DNA of 64,000 nt from Emmonsiellopsis sp. PD_33 (Eukaryota > Ascomycota > Eurotiomycetes > Onygenales > Ajellomycetaceae): contig JANTQF010000091.1 in assembly GCA_032988165.1 (NCBI GenBank), forward strand, positions 53,733-117,732, in the 5' to 3' direction. Positions 10,959 through 22,849 of this stretch are shown here, one piece after another; within the stretch, counting starts at the first letter, position 1, and the number at the start of each line of letters is the position of its first letter. Position numbers and translations under genes: made by a program. Under the pieces are notes generated by a model. The model was not told where the DNA came from. It was given only the letters and a program-made list of their open reading frames with translations, and did no database searches.

Positions 10959-11199
10959 TGTGATGGGGATTCACTATTAGGTTGAATCAATTTTTCATCA
11001 AGACTTTTCACTGCTAAGTGCAGCCATGAAGATAGATATTTTCCTTTCATTGTGAGATATCATCTGTTTATTTGTGGATTTCTCATGCATGTGTATGTAT
11101 CTTTGAGATAGATCTTTTATTTCTTTTGTGTGTTGCCTTATCATTCTATTACTATGTTGTTTTGTACTATAAATTGCTAATACATCCCTCTGCTTTGAC
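10959..11199 (+). mobile_element. Solo LTR of family A, left fragment
   Basis: It starts TGTGATGGGGATTCAC and aligns base by base with the LTRs at 18,893 and 30,342. It is interrupted after TTGAC (11,195-11,199) by element B. The remainder is at 52,316-52,398, ending TTCA and followed by GTAG. The GTAG at 10,955-10,958 is the matching 4-bp TSD. The two fragments sum to about 319 bp, matching the 318-bp family LTR. Confidence 0.9.
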
Positions 11200-11278
11200 T
11201 GTGAGAATAAGGCTTTGTGAGAAGGTTATTTGGTTGTTTGCAGCTGAGTGTGAGATGTTTACATCAGAAGATATCACA
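11200..11278 (-). repeat. LTR-B, 3' LTR, first fragment
   Basis: It aligns with the start of the right LTR at 52,046. It is interrupted after TCACA (11,274-11,278) by element C and continues at 34,042-34,232. The fragments are 79 + 191 = 270 bp, exactly the length of the right LTR. Confidence 0.92.
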
Positions 11279-11439
11279 TATAATTGGGAAAACTTGAGAT
11301 GAAAATGTTGCATAGAATAAGGTTGTCTTCTCTATGTTCCTGGGCTATCTGTGACTATTTATACCATGGGGTCTGACTAAGCTATGTAGGTGACTAAGCA
11401 CCATGGATATTCCATGACATGGAGTATGTGTGTGTAATA
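11279..11439 (-). repeat. LTR-C, 3' LTR
   Basis: 161 bp, TATAATTGGG...GTAATA. It matches the right copy (TGTAATTGGG...GTAACA) along its full length; differences are mainly transitions. Confidence 0.92.
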
Positions 11440-11678
11440 AGTGGCCTCTTTCAGAAAGGCATGCAATGCCCTCATTGTGGTAGTTACATGCAGGATTGTA
11501 GAGCAAACAAGTGAAATATAAGGTAGAATCTTGTAAAGCATAACATACTAGTAAACAATGTGTTAAGTAAAAAAGAAAATATTGCTTCCTATCTCTGTGG
11601 TAGTCTGTGCATTGTGTAGCTGAGTTGTTGTAGAGTATGGAGACTGAGGGATATTTATGGTGTTAACTCTGATTGTGG

Positions 11679-14490
11679 CTATTCCTTCTTTATAATAAAT
11701 CCTCCTAGATTTTCTTCAAGGTAATCTTCATCTATACAGCACACCTCATAGTAGGGTATTCTGCATCTCTTGATAACAGTAAGGATCTTCTTTACTTTCT
11801 TTTCTTCAACACCAAGTAGTTCAATGAGCCATTGTGTGGTATGGGTGTAGGCAAGTGTGGCATCTTTCTGAAGGGCTGTGTCAAGAGCCTTGAGGCTGGT
11901 GAATAGGGTTAGTGTGGACTTAACTGAGTAATCATGGGTGTACTCAGTGAGTCCATTAATAGCCATATGCAATTCTTTGTCAGGCAGGCCTCACATATTA
12001 CTATATTGCATCCCTGTGCTAGACTACTTGTCTAGTATTACTACAGCATTTGCAGGTTCCATATTGTGTAGGTACATTAGTTGTAGTGCTGCCTTAAGGT
12101 TATTCAGCACATCTGGAAGTTTCTCTAGTGTCATTACTAATTCCTATAATCACTCAATCTTCTATCTGATTCACTGTATTATCATCTTTTTGATTGTATA
12201 GAATGATACTTCTTTCTCATTCCAGCAACCTATCAGGGCATCTGTGTTGTTCTTGCTGATTTTGCACAGTCAAGCTATGTGCTATACTGCTTATGTGTGA
12301 TCTTTATTAGCCTCAGGGCTCTCTGGTAAAATCTTCTCTCAGTGGGGTGTGATTTCTCCTGCTACTTCTCAGTGATTAATGAGATTTTTGATTGCTTTCT
12401 ATCTGATATCAACATCCATGGATATAATATGATCATATGAAACATCCAGATTGATCTATTGCTGGACAAGGTCTGCAGCTTTTTTGAGCTATATATTGCC
12501 TGACATGACAACTACCTTAACCACTTGTTTGGCTTTAGGAGGATAAAGCTGTAGAATCTCCTATGTGGAGGGAGAGCTGAGTGGGCCTCCTTGTATTTTG
12601 TTACTGGGCTTTTTCTGATCAGGCTGTTGACCCTAAGGTTTAAAGACATTATTAGTGTCATTGAGTTTCTATAGAGCTCTTCATAGTTGCTCATCTACTA
12701 TAGTAAACATGTTCTGAAACATAGTGCTAGATGTGTGTAGTGTTTCAGCCATGGCCTCTACCTTATATTCCTTTAGTCAGTGTAGTTTCATGATGTGTTT
12801 GATGGCATCTTTATGGAGGTACACATCTTTAGTGGTAGCACTGAAGGTCTCAGTCATATATGTGTCCTCTATGAGATTGTTAAGTTGCTTCCTCTGTTGT
12901 TTCATAATGTCTTTAATTATGCAGTGCAGTTCCTGATTGCTTACAGTGGTCATCTCATTGTATGGGGTGCCTGTGGCTTTCTAGTTGTTCACTACATCAC
13001 ACACTGGCTGTGCTTCTATATTGCATAGAGTTATGACACATTGGACTACTTCCTTGCTTCTCTTAGCAATATATAATATAGGGGCCTCTGTGACAACTAT
13101 TGGAGTCTCCATGATAATTTTGTAGCTCTCTGGTTGTGAGGATGGAGTTTCATTGTGAGCCTGATAGTTATTCAAGGAGGTACTAATGTTAGTGGAGTTG
13201 TTATTACTAATATATTCTTCATCATTAGCATTCTCTAGTATATCTGCTGATCCATCAGTCATAACCTGATCATCATTTCAAAGGCATTTAAGGACCTTGG
13301 CCTTTATACAGTCAAGTCTCTAAGCTAGGATGTATATTGTGAAAGGGCATCCAATGTAGAAGGATTGAGTTTGCTTGATTTGCTTCTAATAGTTCTAGTA
13401 GTAGAGGTCATTTATGGCATTCATAACATCTTGCTTGATTGTGCCTGATGGGAAGATCACAGTGTTCTGGCATTCCCATTCATTTAGTAGAATATTGATT
13501 TCCCAGTTTCACATTGTGACTCTCTAATCTCATAGGTATATATATTACTCTTCATCTACAATATACTTATCTATCTTGTATTTGCTTTGTATGTTCAGCA
13601 CAGCTTGCTGGCATGCTTTCCTAATTGTATATGCATTATCATATCTGATCTTACTCTCACTAAGGTATTTTCTGAGGAAATCACATACTTCATAATCTGG
13701 ATTATGGGAGGTATTTCAGAGGAAGATAGGTTTATTTGTGTTGTTGATTATTTTCACATTACTAGTCTTATTGTCCTTATTTTATTTGCCTTTAATTTCA
13801 TCAATTATCATTCCAATTTTGATCTTCAGGTATTCTACTCAAGGCTCTGACAGGGGTTCTTTCAGCTCAGGGCCCTGAAAGTTCCAGCCTTTTCCTGGGT
13901 CCACATATATTTTTAGGATCAAAAATCATAAGGAATTCCCAGTAATGAAGGGTGCTGAAGTCACATTTTCTTTCTCAGCCTGTCTTGCTTTGTGGTCTTT
14001 CAGTTGGGGAACTAATCTATTATTATGAAGTGTTTAACTACATCTCTGATCTTCCAGGCTAGTAATGATGATTTGCAGGGCCAGGACCAACATTGTGTTG
14101 ATGATTATAACAGGGAATTCATGATGTTTCATATTCATAATGAGTATATTCATTTCCCAATCTGAGTAACCTAAAGTTTTAAGTGTTTATTTTACTTGCT
14201 CCTCCTCTATCTTCTTATTTATTATTCTTTATTTCCCTTTTGTGTTGCCAGCTCTGCCTGCAGGAGAGTCATTACTAATGTTGAAGTCTATAAGGTTCAT
14301 TATGCTGGCCAGAGAGTTAGTAGCTGACTGAAGTGTCTAGCATTTCTTTCTGAGAGTTTTTACTGGCATAAGGGGTGCACTGGTAGATCCATGTTACTTT
14401 GTGATTTTAAATATGAAGGCATTTTTGTTTTTAACCTTCTTAGCTCCATCTTTGCTGTTGTTTTTGTTACTGTGGGGCATCATGGTGACT
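11679..14490 (-). pseudogene. Element C post-integrase reading frame, unknown function
   Basis: About 2.8 kb between the C integrase/chromodomain and the 3' LTR reads as a decayed protein on the minus strand. It starts near ATGATGCCCCACAGT at about 14,480 (MMPHSNKNN...). Open pieces include 13,262-12,981 (MTDGSADILENANDEEYIS...) and 11,972-11,679 (MHMAINGLTEYTHDYS...IKKE). It is hydrophilic, Asn/Glu/Lys-rich, and some pieces look helical. I do not recognise a domain. By position it is where env-like or accessory genes of Gypsy elements lie, but no signal peptide or membrane segment was seen. Confidence 0.5.
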
Positions 14491-15049
14491 TCACATCTTA
14501 TGGCATGAAGGTAGGTGTGCAAGTGTGAGTTGATGGAAGGGGTAGTTTTGGGTAGATTATATGTGTGTGGGATTGGTGAAGTGTTGTCAGTGAATTTACT
14601 ATGGCAATGATTGTGAATGTCTGCAGATTTTGAAGGCTGGGTCCTTCAATGCCATGGGAAGTCTCTGTGTTCAGTGAATGTTTATTTCATGTCTCCTTAT
14701 AGGGACAGTGTTCACCATGAAAAGTCCATGGCTTTCAGATGGGGTTCATTACATGTGGTAAATATAATCAAGATGATGGGAGTGTGCAGTAAACATGTTA
14801 GCAAATAGTAGGATGTAGAATAACTATAGATATCAGAGTTTGGGCAGACTGGCAGGATAATGCTATTATAAATGTGAATGTGTGAGTACATGGAGGTACT
14901 ATCTATACAAGCTGGTACAACAATGGAATGATGGATATTCCATGAAATAAAGAACTCAATTAGGCAACAAAGATGTTAATATCATGCAGAAGTATGAAAT
15001 CTCTATGACTAGTAATTATATATTTTCCTTTCTAATTTATGTTCTGTGA

Positions 15050-18000
15050 ACATCAAAGCACTTTTAGGGTTCTTTCAGGTTTTTTGAATAGCTAGGCCAC
15101 TGCTTTTGCAAGGCAGCCTCATTAGCACATATTCAATGGCAATGTAGATTCTTATCTGTTGTGCTCATATTACTATATAAGCTTCTTTGTGTCTTGAAGG
15201 GTGTGCTTAGAGTATCATCTATCTTCCTCTAGACTATAGCCCTTCTACCTTATGAGGTATTCAACTTTATTGCTGTATTTGAGAGTTTTTATTCATTTTA
15301 TTATTACTTTTTCTACCTCATATGATTTCCATTCCTCTAAATCTCCTTCCATTGTGATAGGGCCTGATGTCAGCAGAGTGCACCCAAAGGGGTCTTCCTC
15401 CTGTGGGGCAGGTTTCAGATGGGCAATGGATATCATGGGGTGTATGCAGAAGTATTCTGGGAGATTCAGAAGGTAGGCTAGGCTGCCAACTCAGTAGCAT
15501 ATTGTGAAGGGGCCTGCATATTAAGGGGCAAACTTGTCATAAGTCTGGAGCAGTGGTGTGTCATATCCTTTTCCAATCTAGAGAAGCACCTTGTCACCTG
15601 TGGCAAAGAACATTGGAGTGTGCTTTTTATTATAATACTTCTTTATGAACACCACTGCTGTGTGGAGGGCTTCATCTGTGTCAAGGTAACTAGAGAAATC
15701 TTGAGGGCTCTGATCTTAGAATGTCCATGCTAGTTAGAGCAGATTTTTAAGCTTCTAGCTATACATGTATTGGTGGGAGGATATCCCTGTTGCTGACACT
15801 GTAGCACTGTTGAAGAGTGCTTGAAGTAAGAGAGCTGAGTCCTCTCATTCTCATAAATCTTCCAGAGCTGTAATTATATGTCTGAGGGTAATTTCATATA
15901 TCTGATTTATGATCTCTGACTGGCCATCTACTTGGAGGTGGTAAGCTATAGTGTATAGGAGATCCACCCCTAGGGACTTAAAGATTATTGCTCAGAATTT
16001 GCTGAGAAACTTCTTATCTCTATCTGAGATGATGTAAGATGAGGTACCTTAGTTGCCTATCACTAACTACTTTATAAATAGCTTGACTCAGAATTCTACA
16101 TCCCAATCTTGACATCCTGAGATGAAGACTATCCTCTTGCTTGCCTTGCAAGTGACTGTCATGCCAGCATCAAATTGGCCCTTGAGGAGACCAAGGACAA
16201 TATCAATTATAATAGTATGGAATAGGAATGGCTCCATAATGATTGGCTGAAGTGTGCTATATAGCTTATGACAACAAGTAGCATTCTACAGGCAGCTAGA
16301 ACAGTGATAAATGTATTTCTTGATAAGGTGAGATTTCTTGTAGATAGACAATCCATTCAGCTTCTCTATAGTTCACTGGGGTCTAAGGTGTGTATCTGAA
16401 TGTATGATCTTAATGATGTTGCTAATGAGTAATTAGGAAATACAGAGCTGCACAGTGTTATTATGGTTATGATATAGTAGATTGTTGTCAGAATTAACAT
16501 GATATGACAACTTAGTCTGATTTTCCTCAGGCAGTGTGCTATTTGCCTTTATGATTTCCAGGATTATAGCCAGCCTTGAGTCTTGCTGATAGACATTAAG
16601 AAGTCTTTATCAGAACTATGAGGATATTATAATCATCATTGTTGTGTAATCTATCAGGAATGCATCTGTAGCCTCCACAGCCAGGTCTTCTAGGGGCTCA
16701 TCCTGATCCATAGGCATGTCTGACTGCAATCAAGACAGGGTGTCTGGGATGATATGTGTGCAGCCAGGTTTATGAAATATCTGTAGGTTGAATCACTATA
16801 TGTATTAGGCAGCTTAAATGAGCCTTAAGTTGAGCTTGTCCATGGAAGAGGTAGTTAGTGACATCTATCTGATGATTTATAGTGTGGCTGAATGATTAGT
16901 ATATATAATCACTAAAAGTTCTATAGTCTCAATCATGTGTTGTACTTTCTTGAGCACTCAGACTAGACATGCAACCTTCAGTTCAGTTGGTTAGTATCTA
17001 GTTTCTACTGGTGTGAGGATCTTGGAGAGGAACATAATGGGCTCTACCATGATTGATAGAGGTGGGGTCTCAAAGTCTGGGATTTTTTCATACTGTATCT
17101 CCTTGAGTGGTGCTCATTCCAGTTTTATATGGAATATCATCACCTCAAAGCCTCTCTATTTAGAAGTATTAACATTGAAGAAGAGGTATCACATGCTATT
17201 ATGATGTACCAGAAACAGACCCTTGATAAATATTATTTATATGTCATTGAATGCCTTCTCTTCTTTTTCTGTGGGCTTTCCAAGAGGTGTTCAGGCAGAG
17301 AATTGGGTTTGTAGTCTTTTTTTTACTGGCACATTCTTGAGGAGCATCATCTTACATGCCTGTAGGGGCTCTGCATAATAGGCATAAAAGGGCATATAGT
17401 TTCACAGCTATCTTATTGTATCAAGGTAAGTCTCCAGGTTCTTTAGGTTCCTTGGGAATGTGATTCTTGCCAGTGCAGTAATCTGATCCTCTGTCAGTAT
17501 GAGGCCTAGAAATGAGATCTTATGCCCTAGCAATCTGACTGAAGGGAAACCAATAAATGCCTTCTTCAGGTTGATGACTATATTCTTGTCATAAAATAGG
17601 ATAAAGATCTTTCTCAGGTGTTTATCATGTTTTTCCATGGTGACACTTACAGCAACTAGGTTATCAATGTAACAGCAGACAAACTTTTTGAACTTCTTTA
17701 GGAAGAGGTCAATTTTGCACTGTACATATACTAGAGAGTTTATATATCTCATTATCACTACTGAAGAGATCTCTTGTTTATAGTACAATATAACTAATAA
17801 GCATCATCAGTGGTCACAGTAGACTCTCCATTGGTAGAAGAAGCTCATACAGTTAAGAACAGTGATATAGTAGTATTCTTTCACAGAGTTGATGACCTCT
17901 GCCTGCTGTGTCATTAGGTATACATCAGGCTCAACTATCTTATTTAGTTCCCTGACATCAATGACAGGGCAGCCTTTCCATATGCCATTTACTTCCTTTC

Positions 18001-18892
18001 AAACTACAAACACTGAGTATTCAGAGGGGGTGTGGTCTGTTGCTCATTCCATGCACCCTTGGGCATGCAATTTATTAAAGAGTTCATCTATAATCTCATG
18101 GTCTTTCTGACCTAGAAGATATATCTTTACTTGAGTCTGAAGCTTGCAATTCTTCAGTAGTAAAAGAGGAATTTGTATCTACTCATTCTCTGGCAGATCT
18201 ACAGCATTACTGTGGTCTTCCCAGATTTCAGGAAATTCATTGCAAATCTGTGTGAAGTATTTTGCAGTCTCCTCATCACCATAGATTATTATATCATTGG
18301 GTAGTTTTACTTCTGCCCTGATGAGGTTAATGTTGATGGCATGTAGAGATTTCTTCAGTAATTCTGGTATATTCAGGTTGTCATTCAGCTCATACTGGGG
18401 CTGTTCCTTAGGTAGACTAAGAGCTAATAATTCTATTATGAAGTCAATCAAGTATGCACCAGTAGTATCATATTCTCTCAGAGTGCTAACATAGGATCTC
18501 CATGGGATTGTGACCTGTCTATCCATGTTGTTGATGACATGGGCAAATAGAAGATTATAGTTTATAATTTGCATATATGCCTGGAGCAGCAGCATGGCAG
18601 GGTTAAAGATATAGTCTCTGTCTATAGGTAGGTATTCCTCTTTGTCAAGGCAGCATCTGAGGGGAATTTTCATCTCTGATCTGGGCAGAATGATGACTTT
18701 AGCATCTGAGTATACTAGCCTAGTAGCTTGATGATCTTTTCTTGGTGTCATTAAAATCTTGGCTTCTACATCCTCATACAACTTTATCTGTAGCATCCTT
18801 TTGTCTAGATCTATAGTGATGCTCTTCAGCATCATATTATCTATACTAAGTAGCAGGTTGATATAAAGGTCATCAATGACATATACTTCCAC
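15050..18892 (-). pseudogene. Element C pol: protease end, RT, RNase H, integrase, chromodomain
   Basis: The minus strand begins with VEVYVIDDLYINLLLSIDNM, the retropepsin C-terminal strand; its DSG part lies beyond element A at about 30,850. The RT region (17,788-17,408) reads VCCYIDNLVAVSV, so the catalytic YIDD has become YIDN, followed by the PSVRLLGHKISFLGL block. The integrase core (about 16,200-15,700) shows ISDRDKKFLSKF and AYHLQVDGQSEIINQ. After it come HPMISIAHLKPA and YEVEKVI.K....VEYLI.KGY, a chromodomain (about 15,330-15,200). The many TAG/TAA stops fall at expected CAG, CAA or TGG codons. Confidence 0.88.
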
Positions 18893-19210
18893 TGTGGTGG
18901 AGATCCACTGTCAGGTCAGATCAATTTTTCACTGAGGCTTTTGCTGCCAAGCACAGCCATGAAGATAGATATTTTCCTTTCATTGCAAGACTTCATCTGT
19001 TTATTTGTGGATTTCTCATGCATGTGTATGCTTCTTTGAGATAGATCTTTTGTTTCTTCTGTGTGTTGCCTTATCATTTTATTGCTGTGTTGTTTTGTAC
19101 TATAGATTGCTAATACATTCCTCCACTTCAACATCAATATCAATTCTTTTCTTGTGTTTGCTGCTGCCCTGTTCAGTGCCATCTGACACACACACTCTGT
19201 CCCTACTTCA
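18893..19210 (+). repeat. LTR-A, 5' LTR
   Basis: 318 bp, TGTGGTGGAGATCCAC...CCCTACTTCA, followed by TTGGTGTGCATGATTGG, which occupies the primer-binding-site position; the tRNA it would pair with was not identified. Confidence 0.92.
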
Positions 19211-19399
19211 TTGGTGTGCATGATTGGAAATCATGAATGGATGAACAGATGGCAGTATTGATATAGATGACTATGCTGAGTTCCTTTCCTCTTTTTTCTT
19301 TTCTTTTGTTGAGCACACTACTCAATGCAATTCTCTTATTTAAATTTGTGATAGGCCCATTTGGTTGGAGTGGGCCTGCAGTTTTGTGGCTGTGCTAAT

Positions 19400-22212
19400 G
19401 GCAATACCATCAGAAGAAAACTTTGAAGAATGGACCCACCAAACTATCAAATCCATCAAGCCATTCCTTAATAAATGCAGACTCTAGTGAGAAGAAAAAT
19501 CTGCAGCAGATCTTGCAATTCCTTCTCTTCCTTGAGTCCCTAAATCTCTACCCATAGAAGGATATAGATATTGCCACCATCATCAACCTATTTCTTATTT
19601 GTGAATATGAATCACTCATCTATTCATTTCTCTATCAATATATGCCTTCTAAGTATGCTTGGTTGGATTTCATTGCTCATCATCAAACTCAGTCAGGAAA
19701 AGCACCAGCTCTGCCACTAAAAATCAAGATCAACAGTAAGAAGATGTCTAGCTCTATCAATTCCTCATCAGGCCTGCCTACCCCTAGCAGTGCCTTGCCT
19801 CCTGAAAGTGGAATGGTTTATCAGCAGCTTGTTATACTCATATTAGTTTCTGAATCCCTCAGAGCCCTCTCTTTTGATGGGAAAGATGTCACTCAGTTTG
19901 TCAACCAGTTCAATGCTGTGCTGAAGCTGCACCATGTTCCTAAGGATGAGGCCTTGGCTGTTTTGCACAACTATTACTCTATGAAGCTGCAGGGCCATGT
20001 GAATCAGCTGGTAAAGAACCTGCAAACCTAGGCTAAAGTTAAAGCAAGGTTGGTGTTAGAGTTCTAATAGGATGATGCTCATTAGTAAATATACAACCAG
20101 ATCTATCTGAATGCTCTATCTAGTTTCAAATGATCTTTCAGTCAAGACATTCTCACTTTCTGCCACCAATTCTGTGCTATCACTGAGCCATTGATTAGTC
20201 AGAATAAAATTCAGGAATCTCTCACCTGCCAGTTGTTCTTACAAGGCCTGTCTGATGGGGTCCATAAGAAGGCTTTTCACAAGGCTAGGTTTGACTAAAA
20301 CAACCCATCTGAGTGGAAGATTTTAAAGGTCTGTGAAGCCACAGCAGAATCTCAGGAAGTCAAGGAAAAGATAGCCCAGATGATCACATCTAACCTGAGT
20401 TCCCATATGATACCACTTACTTAGCTGCCTTCTGCTCAGCCTATCTTCAATCTGCCTATCCTGGCTGTGCTAAGACCTCAAGTGGCCTCTTCTGTACTAC
20501 CTACTTCTTCTGATTCAGCTCCAAGAAATTCAAATGATAGCTTACTTAAATCTCTCATCAATCAGATGGATGCACTGTTACTGGCTATTACAGAATTTCA
20601 GCAGCAAGAAAATATGCAACAACTAGTAGTAGTGCTACACATCCTCACCAACCAGGGATCTATTAATCCTGCTCAAGATCTCACAAATATTTCCTATTAT
20701 AGGACACAGCATGGCCCTGATGGTCCATATCAATCTAGGTCTGAAAGTATGTCACAATATGATTATCCTCCTCATGCTTGTTGGAGCTGCAGCAACTCAT
20801 TTCATATGCTCTCTTAGTGCCTCTAAATTGGCAAGCTGATCAATCAAGGAAAGATTCATCAAAATAGAATGGGTGAATACTTTGATGGACATGTGATGCA
20901 GCATAATCTAAAGATCAATGTGAATCAGTATGAACCACACATCATCATCATTGAGCATGCCCTTAAGTAGAGATCCACACCTCCCATCATCTCATTAGCA
21001 GTAAAACTCCATAATAATAGCAGCATCCTTATTTCCTCTGACAGTAGCCCATTACCCACAGTCAATTTTATCAGCATATACAATGTCAGGTTCAAAAGTG
21101 GTGCAGAAGAGGGCAACTCAGACAGCAAGATGAAAGAGGTTGCTAGCATGATGGCTGCTCAGGCTACTGCTGGAAATAGTAAGAGTAAAGGATCAGCTGC
21201 TGACAAGAATCAATCTACACTCTCTAGCCAGATTAAAAAGGAGAAAGCCCTACCTTTCATCTATTCTTAAAGAGCCAGTTGCTATTCAGATGGCTCCCAA
21301 AAATCAATTTCATTTGCTGAGAACATCATCTCATCTTCACCCAATCCCAATGAATCACAGACCCTTCTCAATGGCTAACTACAGGAAGAAACATCAACTC
21401 AGCTGATTGATGAAGCTGTGCCTGATGCTGAGATAGCTAAAGCATCTGAGATCCAGAAGAAAATCATCCTCTACCATCCCAGAAAGCCTAAGGGGCTGAA
21501 ACTACCCACTGAAATGAGGAACAAGGAGAACCATGCCACTATAACCCAGACAGTCTTTGAGAAAATTATGTGTCAAGAGATCACCAGAATTCAACTTAAA
21601 GATATTATAGTCTACTCTGCCCAGTTGTAGCAGACATTCTTCCAGAATCTTTCAGCTGAAGTTCAATAACATATGATTGAGGAAGAATCTGCCAGAGTCT
21701 CCTTCATTCAGCTCTCCTACCATATCTCAGAATATGAACCCCAATGGAACCTAGTATCCATTAGCCATATCAAGTTTTCTGTAGGTATCAGAAAAGAGCA
21801 GACTGAGGCCATATTCAACAGTGAGGCAGAAATCAACTGCATGATGAAGAGTACTACCTTGAGTCTCAGCCTGATCATCCAGAAAGACACTCTCAAGCTA
21901 ATCCTCAGCACTGGTGGTCAGCACAGTGGCATTATTGGAATCTGTAAGGATGTCCCAGTTTATGTTGGATCTGTATCTATACCTCAAACCTTCTTCATTC
22001 TGAAGCATGGTTCCCATGAGTGCATTCTAGGCTGTCCCTATGAAAATGTGACTCAGTTAGCACAACAGACAGATAATGTGGGTAGTGTTACTATCACAGT
22101 TTTCAACCCAGATGATGAAACTAACCAGGTCTCCTTCCTTGGCTATTCTCCAGGAGACTATGATGACAGGCAGCTGGATGATCTTCACAGCAAGCATCAG
22201 TCTTTAAACTAG
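19400..22212 (+). pseudogene. Element A gag and protease (decayed)
   Basis: One frame can be read through about ten stops. A retrotransposon-gag region is around 19,855-20,310 (LRALSFDGKDVTQFVNQFNA, TCQLFLQGLSDGVHKKAF). The zinc knuckle at about 20,775-20,820 reads CWSCSNSFHMLS[stop]C, a C-x2-C-x4-H-x4-C in which a CAG has become TAG. The retropepsin region near 21,810 reads IFNSEAEINCM where an active protease has D-[ST]-G, so both catalytic positions carry G-to-A type changes. The last part (21,673-22,212) is open for 179 codons. The downstream RT is in another frame (-1), so a frameshift or an indel separates them. Confidence 0.82.
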
Positions 22213-22336
22213 AGATGCTGAGTCCAACTGATCTTCACAATGATAGTGGTGAGTAAAGAGATGAAGTCAGAGTCAGCAGCATCAGTATGGCAGATGGCAG
22301 GGTAGAGATTCTGCCACACAAGAGTAGTAAGAGGGA

Positions 22337-22400
22337 ATCCAGCTAATCACAATTTCCCAGCTCAGGGCCAATAAATACCTCCAGTCAATCAGAGGTCACT
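22337..22400 (+). repeat. CCAAT-containing direct repeat, copy 1 (element A)
   Basis: AGCTAATCACAATTTCC... then CAATCAGAG. It resembles 28,938-29,003, which has AGCCAATCATAATTTCC... and CAGCCAATCAGAG. One copy sits between protease and RT, the other right after the third frame. Confidence 0.55.
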
Positions 22401-22849
22401 ATTCAATTGCCTTAGAAATCTCCACCACACATTCCTGCCATTCTATAATAGTACTTTCAGCCATCCTTGCATGCTACATTTCCTTTCTTGCAGCACCCTA
22501 TCTCTGAAATTCATTAAGTTTATAGCATTTAACTGCACAACCTTCCTCTCTATGATTCTGCTGAGCCTTCTCCTCAATCTCATCACCCAATTGTTGCCAC
22601 ACTGTACAAGTAAAAAGTGGATAAGATTCAGCCTCTCAATACACCAGTGACAGATGGAGGGACACCTGATGAGATAGATCAATGAAGAGAGATTCATCAG
22701 AAATGATATTAAGACAACATCAAACCTGTAAAGGATCTACCTTCACCTTATAATCATCTAATCACACTTTGTTTCTCAGATTGCCCATGCAGCTCTTGCC
22801 TCACACCTGACAGAATAGAAAAGCTTTGAATTGGATCAATCTTGATGCC

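Noticed and set aside
10974..18892. Element C as an insertion directly in the LINE
   Set aside because: Junction reading shows LTR-A and then LTR-B sequence between LINE and C, each with its own TSD.
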